Below are positions 20,287-28,522 of a DNA stretch of 64,000 nt, in pieces. The stretch is from positions 124,001 through 188,000 of the forward strand of contig NZ_PHNC01000012.1 in the NCBI RefSeq assembly GCF_003121295.1, read 5' to 3'. Below the pieces are notes generated by a model that saw only the letters and a list, made by a program, of their open reading frames with translations, ran no database searches and had not been told where the DNA came from. The DNA comes from Streptomyces orinoci. GTDB taxonomy: Bacteria; Actinomycetota; Actinomycetes; Streptomycetales; Streptomycetaceae. Numbering within the stretch: the stretch's first letter is position 1; each line of letters begins with the position of its first letter. Made by a program: the position numbers and the translations under genes.

Positions 20287-22065
20287 CTGTCGATCGCCAT
20301 CCTCACCGGTTTGCCGCCCGCCGGCTCGTCCCTGGAGGGCGACCTGCGGTCCCTGGGCTTTGATGTGCGCACGGCGGCCGACGCCGCCGAGGCGGCCACC
20401 ATGCTGGCGGCCGTCCCGGCCGGGGAGCGGGTGGCGCTGGTGGACCCCCGCTTTGTGGGCCACCCGCACGCACTGCGCCTGGCGCTGACCGACCCCCGCT
20501 ACCCGGTGGCGGCCGTGGCGGGTGCCCTCACCGCCCGGCCGGAGGCACGCGCCGCGCTGGCCGGAGCGGCGGCCGACGGCGAGACGGCACCCGACCTGCT
20601 GGCCACCCGGCTGGAAGCGGCCGGCACCGCGGTGCACCGCCCCGAGCTGGGCGTGCTGGTCGCCGAGGTGCCGGCCGACGCCGAGGCCCGGGCCAAGGCC
20701 ATGGGCAATGTGGCTGCCATCGACGACGAGGCGCTGCGGCTGCGCAGCGCGGTGAAGTCCCGCGACGGCTTCTTCACCACCTTCTGCATCAGCCCCTACT
20801 CCCGCTATCTGGCCCGCTGGTGCGCCCGCCGCGGCCTGACACCCAATCAGGTGACCACCGCCTCGCTGCTCACCGCGCTGATCGCGGCCGGCTGCGCGGC
20901 CACCGGCACCCGGCCCGGCTTCATCGCCGCCGGAGTGCTGCTGATCGCCTCCTTTGTGCTGGACTGCACCGACGGCCAGCTGGCCCGCTACTCACTGCAG
21001 TACTCCACCCTGGGCGCCTGGCTGGACGCCACCTTCGACCGCGCCAAGGAATACGCCTACTACGCGGGCCTGGCCCTGGGCGCGGCCCGCGGCGGCGACG
21101 ACGTCTGGGCCCTGGCCCTGGGCGCCATGGTGCTGCAGACCTGCCGGCATGTGGTGGACTTCGCCTTCAACGAGGCCAACCACGACGCCACCGCCAACAC
21201 CAGCCCCACCGCCGCCCTCTCCGGGAAGCTGGACAGCGTCGGCTGGACGGTCTGGGCCCGCCGCATGATCATCCTGCCGATCGGGGAGCGCTGGGCGCTG
21301 ATAGCGGTGCTCACCGCTCTCACCACCCCCCGCATCGTCTTCCTCGTCCTGCTGGCCGGCTGCGCCTTCGCCGCCTGCTACACCACCGCCGGCCGGGTGC
21401 TGCGCTCCGTCACTCGCAAGGCCCGCCGCACCGACCGCGCCGCCCGGGCGCTGTACGACCTCTCCGACTCCGGGCCGCTGGCCGAGGGCGTACGGGCCAC
21501 GCTCGGCCGGGCCGTGCCCGCCGGCCCGTACACCGCCCCGCTGCTGGCGCTGCTCGGCGCGGCCGTGCTGCTCGCCGGACCGGTCCTCGCCCACAACGGC
21601 GCCACCTGGCAGGGCATCGCCCAGGCCCTGGCCTACACCGTGCTCACCGGCCTGGCCGTTGCCCGGCCGCTCAAGGGCGCCCTGGACTGGCTTCTCCCAC
21701 CGGTGCTGCGCGCCGGGGAATACTGCCTGGTCCTGGCGCTGGCCGCGCACTCTTCCGCCCCCGGTGCGCTCCCCGCCGCATTCGGCCTGGTGGCCGCGGT
21801 CGCCTACCATCACTACGACACGGTGTACCGCATCCGCGGTGGCACCGGCGCGCCCCCGCACTGGCTGGTGCGGGCGATCGGCGGGCACGAGGGACGGGTC
21901 CTGGCGGTGACCATCGCCGCCGTCCTGTGGCCGGGGCAAGGCTTCACGATCGCGCTGACGGTCCTGGCGGCCGCCATCGCGCTGGCGGTGCTCAGCGAGA
22001 GCATCCGCTTCTGGGTGTCCTCCGGGGCACCCGCAGTACACGACGAAACAGGAGAACCCGCATGA
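20287..22065 (+). CDS. DUF5941 / CDP-alcohol phosphatidyltransferase domain membrane protein
   Basis: This is a predicted membrane enzyme that transfers a phosphoalcohol from a CDP-alcohol. The first 150 residues (SIAILTG, then VALVDPRFVGHPHALRLALTD) form a soluble domain I recognise only as the N-terminal part of DUF5941-type proteins. A CDP-OH-P transferase domain follows with the complete active site: D-x2-D-G-x2-A-R-x8-G-x3-D-x3-D in DCTDGQLARY to GAWLDATFD. About ten hydrophobic segments follow to the C-terminus. An in-frame TGA at 20278 limits the start. CTG 20287 has AAGGAG nine bases upstream and gives SIAILTG, whereas TTG 20311 has no ribosome site. The stop overlaps the next gene (ATGA). 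The acceptor alcohol is unknown. Confidence 0.85.
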   Translation: MSIAILTGLPPAGSSLEGDLRSLGFDVRTAADAAEAATMLAAVPAGERVALVDPRFVGHPHALRLALTDPRYPVAAVAGALTARPEARAALAGAAADGETAPDLLATRLEAAGTAVHRPELGVLVAEVPADAEARAKAMGNVAAIDDEALRLRSAVKSRDGFFTTFCISPYSRYLARWCARRGLTPNQVTTASLLTALIAAGCAATGTRPGFIAAGVLLIASFVLDCTDGQLARYSLQYSTLGAWLDATFDRAKEYAYYAGLALGAARGGDDVWALALGAMVLQTCRHVVDFAFNEANHDATANTSPTAALSGKLDSVGWTVWARRMIILPIGERWALIAVLTALTTPRIVFLVLLAGCAFAACYTTAGRVLRSVTRKARRTDRAARALYDLSDSGPLAEGVRATLGRAVPAGPYTAPLLALLGAAVLLAGPVLAHNGATWQGIAQALAYTVLTGLAVARPLKGALDWLLPPVLRAGEYCLVLALAAHSSAPGALPAAFGLVAAVAYHHYDTVYRIRGGTGAPPHWLVRAIGGHEGRVLAVTIAAVLWPGQGFTIALTVLAAAIALAVLSESIRFWVSSGAPAVHDETGEPA

Positions 22066-22799
22066 TCGGCCTCGTGCTGGCAGCAGGCGCCGGACGCCGT
22101 CTGCGCCCCTACACCGACACCCTGCCCAAGGCCCTGGTGCCCGTGGACGGCGACACCACCGTCCTCGACCTCACCCTGGCCAACTTCGCGGAGGTCGGCC
22201 TGACCGAGGTCGCGATCGTCGTCGGCTACCGCAAGGAGGCCGTCTACGCCCGCCAGGCGGCGCTGGAGGAGAAGTACGGCCTCAAGCTCACCCTGATCGA
22301 CAACGACAAGGCCGAGGAGTGGAACAACGCCTACTCCCTGTGGTGCGCCCGTGAGGTGCTCGGCCGCGGTGTGATCCTGGCCAACGGCGACACCGTCCAC
22401 CCGGTCTCCGTCGAGCAGACTCTGCTCGCCGCCCGCGGCAACGGCCAGAAGATCATCCTCGCCCTGGACACGGTGAAGAACCTGGCCGACGAGGAGATGA
22501 AGGTCATCGTGGACGGCGACAAGGGCGTCCAGAAGATCACCAAGCTGATGGACCCGGCCACCGCCACCGGTGAGTACATCGGTGTCACCCTGATCGAGCC
22601 GGAGGCCGCCGCCGAGCTGGCCGACGCCCTCAAGGCCACCTTCGAGAAGGACCCCGACCTCTACTACGAGGACGGCTACCAGGAGCTGGTCAACCGCGGC
22701 TTCAAGATCGACACCGCGCCGATCGGCGACGTCAAGTGGGTCGAGATCGACAACCACGACGACCTCGCCAAGGGCCGGGAGATCGCGTGCCAGTACTGA
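22062..22799 (+). CDS. Sugar/polyol-phosphate nucleotidyltransferase (NTP transferase)
   Basis: This 245-residue Rossmann-like nucleotidyltransferase activates a phosphorylated sugar or polyol with CTP or another NTP. The signature is LVLAAGAGRRLRPYTDTLPK, with the metal Asp in LANGDTVHP. The short length and the EWNNAYSLWCAREV stretch resemble the LicC/inositol-phosphate cytidylyltransferase branch more than glucose-1-phosphate thymidylyltransferases. It lies between two CDP-alcohol transferase genes, which suggests that it makes the CDP-activated donor. This is inference. AGGAG precedes the ATG, which overlaps the previous stop. Its own stop lies inside the next gene. Confidence 0.88.
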   Translation: MIGLVLAAGAGRRLRPYTDTLPKALVPVDGDTTVLDLTLANFAEVGLTEVAIVVGYRKEAVYARQAALEEKYGLKLTLIDNDKAEEWNNAYSLWCAREVLGRGVILANGDTVHPVSVEQTLLAARGNGQKIILALDTVKNLADEEMKVIVDGDKGVQKITKLMDPATATGEYIGVTLIEPEAAAELADALKATFEKDPDLYYEDGYQELVNRGFKIDTAPIGDVKWVEIDNHDDLAKGREIACQY

Positions 22800-23848
22800 C
22801 GAGGCTCATCCCCTCGCCGGTCGTCGTCGATATCCGGGCCGGAGCCCTGAACGACCTGGCCGGCGTCCTCGCCGACCAGCGGATCTCCAGCTCCGGCAAG
22901 CTGGCCATCGCCATCAGCGGCGGCTCCGGGGCGGTGCTGCGCGAGCGGCTCGCCCCGGCGCTGCCCGGCGCCTCCTGGTACGAGGTGGGCGGCGGCACCC
23001 TGGACGACGCCATCCGGCTGGCCGACGCCATGAAGTCCGGCCACTACGACGCCGTGGTGGGCCTGGGCGGCGGCAAGATCATCGACTGTGCGAAGTTCGC
23101 CGCCGCGCGCATCGGCAAGCCCCTGGTCGCCGTGGCCACCAACCTCTCGCACGACGGCCTGTGCTCCCCGGTGGCCACCCTGGACAATGACGCCGGCCGC
23201 GGCTCCTATGGCGTGCCCAACCCGATCGCCGTGGTCATCGACCTCGATGTGATCCGCCAGGCACCGGTGCGCTACATCCGCTCCGGCATCGGCGACGCCA
23301 TCTCCAACATCTCCTCGGTCGCCGACTGGGAGCTGTCCAACCGGGTCACCGGAGAGGCCATCGACGGACTGGCCGCCGCCATGGCCCGCCAGGCCGGCGA
23401 GGCCGTGCTGCGCCACCCCGGCGGGGTCGGCGACGACAGCTTCCTCCAGGTGCTCGCCGAGGGACTGGTGCTCACCGGCATCTCCATGTCCGTCGCCGGT
23501 GACAGCCGCCCGGCCTCCGGCGCCTGCCATGAGATCAACCACGCCTTCGACCTGCTCTACCCCAAGCGGGCCGCGCCCCATGGCGAACAGTGCGGCCTGG
23601 GTGCCGCCTTCGCGATGCACCTGCGGGGCGCCCGCGAGGAGTCCGCCCGCATGGTCGAGGTGCTGCGACGGCACCAACTCCCGGTCCTCGCCGAGGACAT
23701 GGGCTTCACCGAGGACGAGTTCGTCCGCGCCGTGGAGTTCGCGCCGCAGACGCGCCCGGGGCGGTACACCATCCTGGAGCACCTCGACCTCTCCACCGAC
23801 CAGATCAGGGACGCATACGCCGACTATGCAGAAACCGTCAGTCGCTGA
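22787..23848 (+). CDS. Glycerol-1-phosphate dehydrogenase-like iron-containing alcohol dehydrogenase family enzyme
   Basis: This 353-residue enzyme is of the dehydroquinate-synthase/iron-alcohol-dehydrogenase superfamily, nearest in character to sn-glycerol-1-phosphate dehydrogenase (EgsA/AraM). It would reduce dihydroxyacetone phosphate to glycerol-1-phosphate with NAD(P)H. The dinucleotide motif is VVGLGGGKIID. The phosphate/nicotinamide segment TNLSHDGLCSPVA is typical of G1P dehydrogenases. The metal ligands lie in DAISNISSVADW, ACHEINHAFD and APHGEQCGLG. The start is GTG 22787 with GGGAG upstream, overlapping the previous gene by 13 bases. A G1P enzyme is unusual in a bacterium outside arabinose or stress loci; here it sits between phosphoalcohol-transfer genes. 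The exact substrate is inferred. Confidence 0.85.
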   Translation: MPVLTRLIPSPVVVDIRAGALNDLAGVLADQRISSSGKLAIAISGGSGAVLRERLAPALPGASWYEVGGGTLDDAIRLADAMKSGHYDAVVGLGGGKIIDCAKFAAARIGKPLVAVATNLSHDGLCSPVATLDNDAGRGSYGVPNPIAVVIDLDVIRQAPVRYIRSGIGDAISNISSVADWELSNRVTGEAIDGLAAAMARQAGEAVLRHPGGVGDDSFLQVLAEGLVLTGISMSVAGDSRPASGACHEINHAFDLLYPKRAAPHGEQCGLGAAFAMHLRGAREESARMVEVLRRHQLPVLAEDMGFTEDEFVRAVEFAPQTRPGRYTILEHLDLSTDQIRDAYADYAETVSR

Positions 23849-24605
23849 ACTCCGCCCGGTCGTCCACCCCTTGGGCGTGAAGGACCGGCGCAGCGGTGAG
23901 CACTGGGCGGGTCGCCTGTACATGCGGGAGATCTCGCTGCGGGTGGACCGGCACCTGGTGAACACCAGGGTCACGCCCAACCAGCTCACCTATCTGATGA
24001 CCGTCGCCGGTGTCCTCGCGGCCCCGGCGCTGCTGGTGCCGGGGATCCCCGGCGCCGTGCTCGGCGTGGTCATGGTCCAGCTCTATCTGCTGCTGGACTG
24101 CGTCGATGGCGAGATCGCCCGCTGGAAGAAGCAGTACTCCATGTCCGGGGTGTACCTGGACCGGGTCGGCGCCTATCTGTGCGACGCCGCGGTCCTGGTC
24201 GGCCTGGGCCTGCGCGCCGCCGACCTGTGGGGCGGCGGCCGGATCAACTGGCTGTGGGCCTTCCTGGGCACCCTCGCCGCGCTCGGCGCCGTGCTGATCA
24301 AGGCCGAGACCGACCTGGTGGGCGTCGCCCGCCACCAGCAGGGCCTGCCGCCGGTCAAGGAGGCCGCGTCCGAGCCCCGCTCCTCCGGCATGGCGCTGGC
24401 CCGCAAGGCCGCCGCGGCCCTGAAGTTCCACCGGCTGATCCTGGGCATCGAGGCATCCCTGCTGATCCTGCTCCTGGCGGTCCTGGACGCCGCCCGGGGC
24501 GACCTGTTCTTCACCCGGCTCGGCACCGCCGTGCTGGCGGGTATCGCCCTGCTCCAGACGCTGCTGCACCTGGTGTCCATCCTCGTCTCCAGCAGGCTGC
24601 GATGA
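23826..24605 (+). CDS. CDP-alcohol phosphatidyltransferase family membrane protein
   Basis: This is a 259-residue membrane protein with a CDP-OH-P transferase domain. The motif reads D-x2-D-G-x2-A-R-x8-G-x3-D (DCVDGEIARW to GVYLDRVGAYL). The fourth Asp expected four residues after the third is Ala. That residue is taken as the general base in solved family members, so the enzyme may use another residue or may not be a classical transferase. About six hydrophobic helices are visible. A conserved-looking soluble loop (GLPPVKEAASEPRSSG) lies in the middle. The start ATG 23826 overlaps the previous gene by 23 bases; its stop overlaps the next start as ATGA. Confidence 0.88.
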   Translation: MQKPSVAELRPVVHPLGVKDRRSGEHWAGRLYMREISLRVDRHLVNTRVTPNQLTYLMTVAGVLAAPALLVPGIPGAVLGVVMVQLYLLLDCVDGEIARWKKQYSMSGVYLDRVGAYLCDAAVLVGLGLRAADLWGGGRINWLWAFLGTLAALGAVLIKAETDLVGVARHQQGLPPVKEAASEPRSSGMALARKAAAALKFHRLILGIEASLLILLLAVLDAARGDLFFTRLGTAVLAGIALLQTLLHLVSILVSSRLR

Positions 24606-25498
24606 GCGCCCCCGCGCTGAAGGTCGGCGCCGTCGTGCTGACCATGGGCAACCGCCCCGAGGAACTGCGCGCCCTGCTGGAGTCGGTGGCCAAGCAGACC
24701 GGCGACCCCATCGAGGTCGCCGTGGTCGGCAATGGCTCCCCGCTGCCCGAGCTCAATGTGCCCGGCCTGGCCGTACGGACCGTGGAACTGCCCGAGAACG
24801 TGGGCATCCCGGCCGGCCGCAATGTGGGCATCGAGGCCTTCGGCCCGGCCGGCCGCGAGGTGGACATCCTGCTGTTCCTGGACGACGACGGGCTGCTGCC
24901 CGGCCAGGACACCGCCGAGCTGTGCCGCGCGGCCTTCGCCGACGACCCGGAACTGGGCATCATCAGCTTCCGGATCGCCGACCCCGACACCGGAGTCACC
25001 CAGCGCCGCCATGTGCCGCGGCTGCGGGCCTCCGACCCGATGCGCTCCTCCCGGGTCACCACCTTCCTGGGCGGTGCCAACGCGGTGCGCACCCGGGTCT
25101 TCGCCGAGGTCGGCGGCCTGCCGGACGAGTTCTTCTACGCCCATGAGGAGACCGACCTGGCCTGGCGGGCGCTGGACGCCGGGTGGATGATCGACTACCG
25201 CGCCGACCTGGTGCTGTACCACCCCACCACCGCCCCCAGCCGGCACGCGGTCTACCACCGCATGGTCGCCCGTAACCGGGTCTGGCTGGCCCGCCGCAAC
25301 CTCCCCGCACCGCTGGTCCCCGTGTATGTGGGGGTCTGGCTGCTGCTGACGCTGGCCCGGCGGCCCTCGCTGCCGGCGCTGCGCGCCTGGTTCGGCGGTT
25401 TCAAGGAGGGCTGGACGACGCCGTGCGGTCCACGGCGTCCGATGAAGTGGCGTACCGTTTGGCGCCTGACCCGACTGGGTCGCCCGCCCGTGATCTGA
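24602..25498 (+). CDS. Family 2 glycosyltransferase
   Basis: This is a GT-A fold inverting glycosyltransferase of 298 residues. The nucleotide-binding start is VGAVVLTMGNRPEELRALL. The metal-binding acidic motif is FLDDDG, and the C-terminal acceptor part contains GGANAVRTRVF, then EETDLAWRALDAGW. A hydrophobic stretch near residues 235-255 (PVYVGVWLLLTLA) may anchor it to the membrane. It follows the CDP-alcohol transferase by an ATGA overlap and precedes the ABC exporter. It is therefore likely to add a sugar to the exported product. The donor sugar cannot be read from sequence. Confidence 0.92.
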   Translation: MSAPALKVGAVVLTMGNRPEELRALLESVAKQTGDPIEVAVVGNGSPLPELNVPGLAVRTVELPENVGIPAGRNVGIEAFGPAGREVDILLFLDDDGLLPGQDTAELCRAAFADDPELGIISFRIADPDTGVTQRRHVPRLRASDPMRSSRVTTFLGGANAVRTRVFAEVGGLPDEFFYAHEETDLAWRALDAGWMIDYRADLVLYHPTTAPSRHAVYHRMVARNRVWLARRNLPAPLVPVYVGVWLLLTLARRPSLPALRAWFGGFKEGWTTPCGPRRPMKWRTVWRLTRLGRPPVI

Positions 25499-25552
25499 CA
25501 AGCTCGTGTCCGCGCCCCTTGCGGGCGCGGTCCGCGTGCTGAGAAGACGAAA

Positions 25553-26506
25553 GTGTCAACTGTGAGCGAGACAACGCACGACAGTGCGGTCGTGGTGAGT
25601 GCCCCGCCCTCACCCGACGGTGGCCTGTCGGCCGCCGAACTGGCCGGGAAATACGGCCTGTCGGTCAGCGGCGCCCGGCCTTCGCTGCCGGATTACGCCC
25701 GGCAGTTGTGGGCCCGGCGGCACTTCATCCTGGCCTTCTCCCGGGCCAAGCTGACCGCTCAGTACAGCCAGGCCAAGCTCGGCCAGCTCTGGCAGGTGGC
25801 CACCCCGCTGCTGAACGCGGCCGTGTACTACCTCATCTTCGGCCTGCTGATGGACAGCAAGCGCCATGTCGGTGACGGCACCCCCAAGGCGTTCATCCCC
25901 TTCCTGGTGACCGGGGTGTTTGTCTTCACCTTCACCCAGAGCTCGGCCATGGCCGGCGTCCGGGCGATCTCCGGCAACCTCGGACTGGTGCGCGCGCTGC
26001 ACTTCCCGCGGGCGGCGCTGCCGGTCTCCTTCGCCCTCCAGCAGCTCCAGCAGCTGCTGTACTCCATGGTGGTGCTGCTGGCCATCGTGGTCGGCTGCGG
26101 CCATATGCCCAGGCTGTCCTGGCTGATGATCGTGCCCGTGCTGGTCTGCCAGTTCCTCTTCAACACCGGACTGGCCATGGTGCTGGCCCGCCTGGGCAGC
26201 AAAACCCCCGACCTGGCACAGCTGCTGCCCTTTATCCTGCGCACCTGGATGTATCTGTCCGGCGTGATGTATCCGCTGATCAACAACCTCAAGCGGATGC
26301 ATGCCTCGTCCACGGTGGTGGACCTGGTCAGCGCCAACCCCGCCGCCGTCTATATCGACCTGATGCGTTACTGCCTCATGGGCCATATAAAGGGTGCTCC
26401 GCTGCCCCAGCATGTCTGGCTGCTGGCCATTGGCTGGGCGGTCGTCCTGGGCATCGGCGGTTTCGTCTACTTCTGGAAGGCTGAGGAGCAGTACGGCCGT
26501 GGCTGA
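25553..26506 (+). CDS. TagG/RfbA-type ABC transporter permease
   Basis: This is the membrane subunit of an ABC-2 exporter for surface polymers (teichoic acid or O-antigen type), 317 residues. The N-terminal cytoplasmic part contains DYARQLWARRHFILAFSRAKL, then QYSQAKLGQLWQVATPLLNA, a typical family start before the first helix. Six hydrophobic helices follow. The start is GTG 25553; a second GTG at 25562 is possible. The gap of 54 bases after the glycosyltransferase is the largest in this operon but has no obvious terminator. It pairs with the ATPase gene, whose GTG overlaps its stop. Confidence 0.9.
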   Translation: MSTVSETTHDSAVVVSAPPSPDGGLSAAELAGKYGLSVSGARPSLPDYARQLWARRHFILAFSRAKLTAQYSQAKLGQLWQVATPLLNAAVYYLIFGLLMDSKRHVGDGTPKAFIPFLVTGVFVFTFTQSSAMAGVRAISGNLGLVRALHFPRAALPVSFALQQLQQLLYSMVVLLAIVVGCGHMPRLSWLMIVPVLVCQFLFNTGLAMVLARLGSKTPDLAQLLPFILRTWMYLSGVMYPLINNLKRMHASSTVVDLVSANPAAVYIDLMRYCLMGHIKGAPLPQHVWLLAIGWAVVLGIGGFVYFWKAEEQYGRG

Positions 26507-27278
26507 GCAGAAGCAGAACGAGCGCATTCCCACCGTGATCGCGGACGATGTGCACATCGTCTACCGGGTGCATGGTGGCAGTACCGGGCGGGGCAGTGCC
26601 ACCGCCGCCCTCAACCGCATCATCCGCCGCAAGCCGGGTGCGGGCGTCCGTGAGGTGCATGCCGTCAAGGGTGTGAGCTTCACCGCCTACCGGGGCGAGG
26701 CGATCGGTCTGATCGGCTCCAATGGGTCCGGGAAATCAACGCTGTTGAAGGCGATCGCGGGGCTGCTGCCCACCGAGCGCGGCAAGGTCTACACCGATGG
26801 CCAGCCCTCGCTGCTGGGTGTCAACGCGGCGATGATGAACGACCTCACCGGCGAGAAGAACGTCCTGCTGGGCGGTCTGGCGATGGGCATGTCCCGGGAG
26901 CAGGTCCGCGCCCGCTACCAGGAGATCGTGGACTTCTCCGGGATCAATGAGAAGGGTGACTTCATCACCCTGCCGATGCGGACGTACTCCTCGGGCATGG
27001 CGGCCCGGCTGCGGTTTTCCATCGCCGCCGCCAAGGACCATGACGTCCTGATGATCGACGAGGCGCTGGCCACCGGTGACCGGGCGTTTCAGAAGCGCTC
27101 GGAGGAACGGGTGCGCCAACTGCGCGAGCAGGCGGGCACGGTGTTCCTGGTCAGTCATAACAACCGCTCCATCAGGGATACCTGCAACCGGGTGCTGTGG
27201 CTGGAACGCGGTGAGCTGATGATGGACGGGCCCACCGAGGAAGTGGTCTCGGCCTATGAGAAGGAGACCGCCCGTTGA
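26499..27278 (+). CDS. TagH/RfbB-type ABC transporter ATP-binding protein
   Basis: This is the ATPase of the polymer exporter, 259 residues. The motifs in order are Walker A (GSNGSGKST), signature (YSSGMAARL, the variant found in polysaccharide exporters), Walker B (VLMIDEAL) and the switch His in LVSHN. An N-terminal extension of about 55 residues carries VIADDVHIVYRVH. There is no long C-terminal carbohydrate-binding domain as in Wzt, so it is of the TagH-short/Wzm-partner kind. The start is GTG 26499, overlapping the permease stop by eight bases. Confidence 0.92.
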   Translation: MAEQKQNERIPTVIADDVHIVYRVHGGSTGRGSATAALNRIIRRKPGAGVREVHAVKGVSFTAYRGEAIGLIGSNGSGKSTLLKAIAGLLPTERGKVYTDGQPSLLGVNAAMMNDLTGEKNVLLGGLAMGMSREQVRARYQEIVDFSGINEKGDFITLPMRTYSSGMAARLRFSIAAAKDHDVLMIDEALATGDRAFQKRSEERVRQLREQAGTVFLVSHNNRSIRDTCNRVLWLERGELMMDGPTEEVVSAYEKETAR

Positions 27279-27551
27279 ACCCGTACGGTCCTGCCGGGCA
27301 ACCGGGATATTGACCGGACGCGTCATGTGAGCCATGGCATTGTATGGATCAAGCACGGACCTCGGGGTACACCGGATACTTGTACGGCGTACGCTGTAGC
27401 GTGCTTCGCGGTGATGCGCGGTGCCGCCCGGGTGCCCGCGCCACCGGCGACAAAGCCATGGGGGAGGGCTCAATGGGGAGCCGCCGGGCGGGGTCGCGCT
27501 GCGGCGTGTCCGAAATAGGATGTTCTGGGTCGGCAGTGTAGAAACGGAGAT
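27279..27551. other. Intergenic control region before the hopanoid operon
   Basis: This stretch of about 280 bases has no convincing gene. It contains a TTGACC at 27311-27316 that could be a -35 element and a palindrome (GTACG, one base, CGTAC) at 27382-27392. A TAGGAT hexamer at 27516-27521 is a plausible -10 for transcription of hpnC. No terminator-like hairpin is clear after the ABC ATPase, so read-through from the upstream operon is possible. Confidence 0.45.
27382..27392. promoter_or_regulatory. Operator-like palindrome upstream of hpnC
   Basis: GTACG and CGTAC form a perfect inverted repeat around a single G. It lies about 240 bases before hpnC in a region with no gene. The palindrome shape suits a TetR-type or similar dimeric repressor; no regulator gene adjoins it. 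Confidence 0.3.
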
Positions 27552-27560
27552 GTGACGGCA

Positions 27561-27626
27561 ATGGCTACGGGAACTCTCCAGATCCGAGGCGCGCACGCCG
27601 TCTCCGGTCCGGGCAGCCCGCGATGA
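27561..27626 (+). CDS. Short leader ORF coupled to hpnC (21 residues)
   Basis: This is a very small frame, MATGTLQIRGAHAVSGPGSPR. Its TGA overlaps the hpnC ATG as ATGA. GGAG stands 11 bases before the ATG. The hpnC start has no good ribosome site of its own, so translation through this frame would feed hpnC by coupling. The peptide matches nothing I recognise. It may be a translational relay and not a functional peptide. Confidence 0.35.
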   Translation: MATGTLQIRGAHAVSGPGSPR

Positions 27627-28522
27627 CCGCGGGGACGGACGCGCATGAGCGCGCCGTGCTCGACAAGGCCGCGCACGAGAACTTCCCGGTGGCGCCGTTC
27701 TTTCTGCCCCGCGCCTGGCGGGACGATCTGATGGCGGTTTACGGCTACGCCCGGTTTGTCGATGACATCGGCGACGGCGATCTGCCGCACCCGGCCCGCG
27801 ACGCCGAGCTGCTGGGCCTGGACCGGGAGCAGGGCCAGGACCGGCCGGCCATGCTGGACGCCTTCGAGGCCGATCTGCGCCGGGTCTTCGACCACGGCGG
27901 CACCGGCCCCCGTCACCCCCTGCTGCTCCGGCTGCGGCCCACCGTCCGCCGGTGCGCCCTGACCCCCGAGCCCTTCCTGGGCCTGATCGAGGCCAACCGG
28001 CAGGACCAGCGGGTGCGCCGCTACGACACCTACCAGGAGCTGCTCGGCTACTGCGAGCTGTCCGCCAACCCGGTCGGCCGGCTGGTGCTGGCCATCACCG
28101 GCACCGACAGCCCCGAGCGGATCCGCCGTTCGGACGCGGTCTGCACCGCGCTGCAGATCGTCGAGCATCTGCAGGACGTCGCCGAGGATCTCGCCCGGGA
28201 CCGGGTGTATCTCCCGGCCGAGGACCTGCGGCGCTTCCATGTCACCGAGGCCGACCTCGCCCGCCCCACCGCCGGCGCGTCGGTGCGCGCACTGGTCGCG
28301 TACGAGGCGGAACGCGCCCGGCACCTGCTGAATGAAGGCACCCCCCTGGTGGGTAGCGTCCACGGCAGGCTGAGGCTGTTGCTCGCGGGGTTCGTGGGCG
28401 GAGGGAGAGCCGCGCTCAGAGCGGTCGCCGCCGCGGGGCATGACGTACTCCCAGGACCGCCCAAGCCCACCAAGCTCAGCTTGCTGCGCGAGGTGGGGGC
28501 GACACTGCGAAGAGAGGGGTGA
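27623..28522 (+). CDS. hpnC: Squalene synthase subunit HpnC (hydroxysqualene synthase)
   Basis: HpnC converts presqualene diphosphate to hydroxysqualene, the second step of the three-enzyme HpnCDE route to squalene. It is 299 residues. The two Asp-rich motifs of the squalene/phytoene synthase fold are FVDDIGDGD near residue 50 and DVAEDLARDR near residue 185. Family stretches include ENFPVAPFFLPRAWR and YCELSANPVGRLVL. The ATG overlaps the stop of a 21-residue frame, and its own stop overlaps the hpnD start (GTGA). It heads the hopanoid operon. Confidence 0.95.
   Translation: MTAGTDAHERAVLDKAAHENFPVAPFFLPRAWRDDLMAVYGYARFVDDIGDGDLPHPARDAELLGLDREQGQDRPAMLDAFEADLRRVFDHGGTGPRHPLLLRLRPTVRRCALTPEPFLGLIEANRQDQRVRRYDTYQELLGYCELSANPVGRLVLAITGTDSPERIRRSDAVCTALQIVEHLQDVAEDLARDRVYLPAEDLRRFHVTEADLARPTAGASVRALVAYEAERARHLLNEGTPLVGSVHGRLRLLLAGFVGGGRAALRAVAAAGHDVLPGPPKPTKLSLLREVGATLRREG

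Noticed and set aside
20311-22065. TTG 20311 as the start of the DUF5941 protein
   Set aside because: It has no ribosome site and removes the conserved-looking SIAILTG start that CTG 20287 retains.
27327-27518. A 63-residue frame before hpnC
   Set aside because: Poor codon bias, no ribosome site, and several overlapping alternatives; it lies in the likely promoter region.
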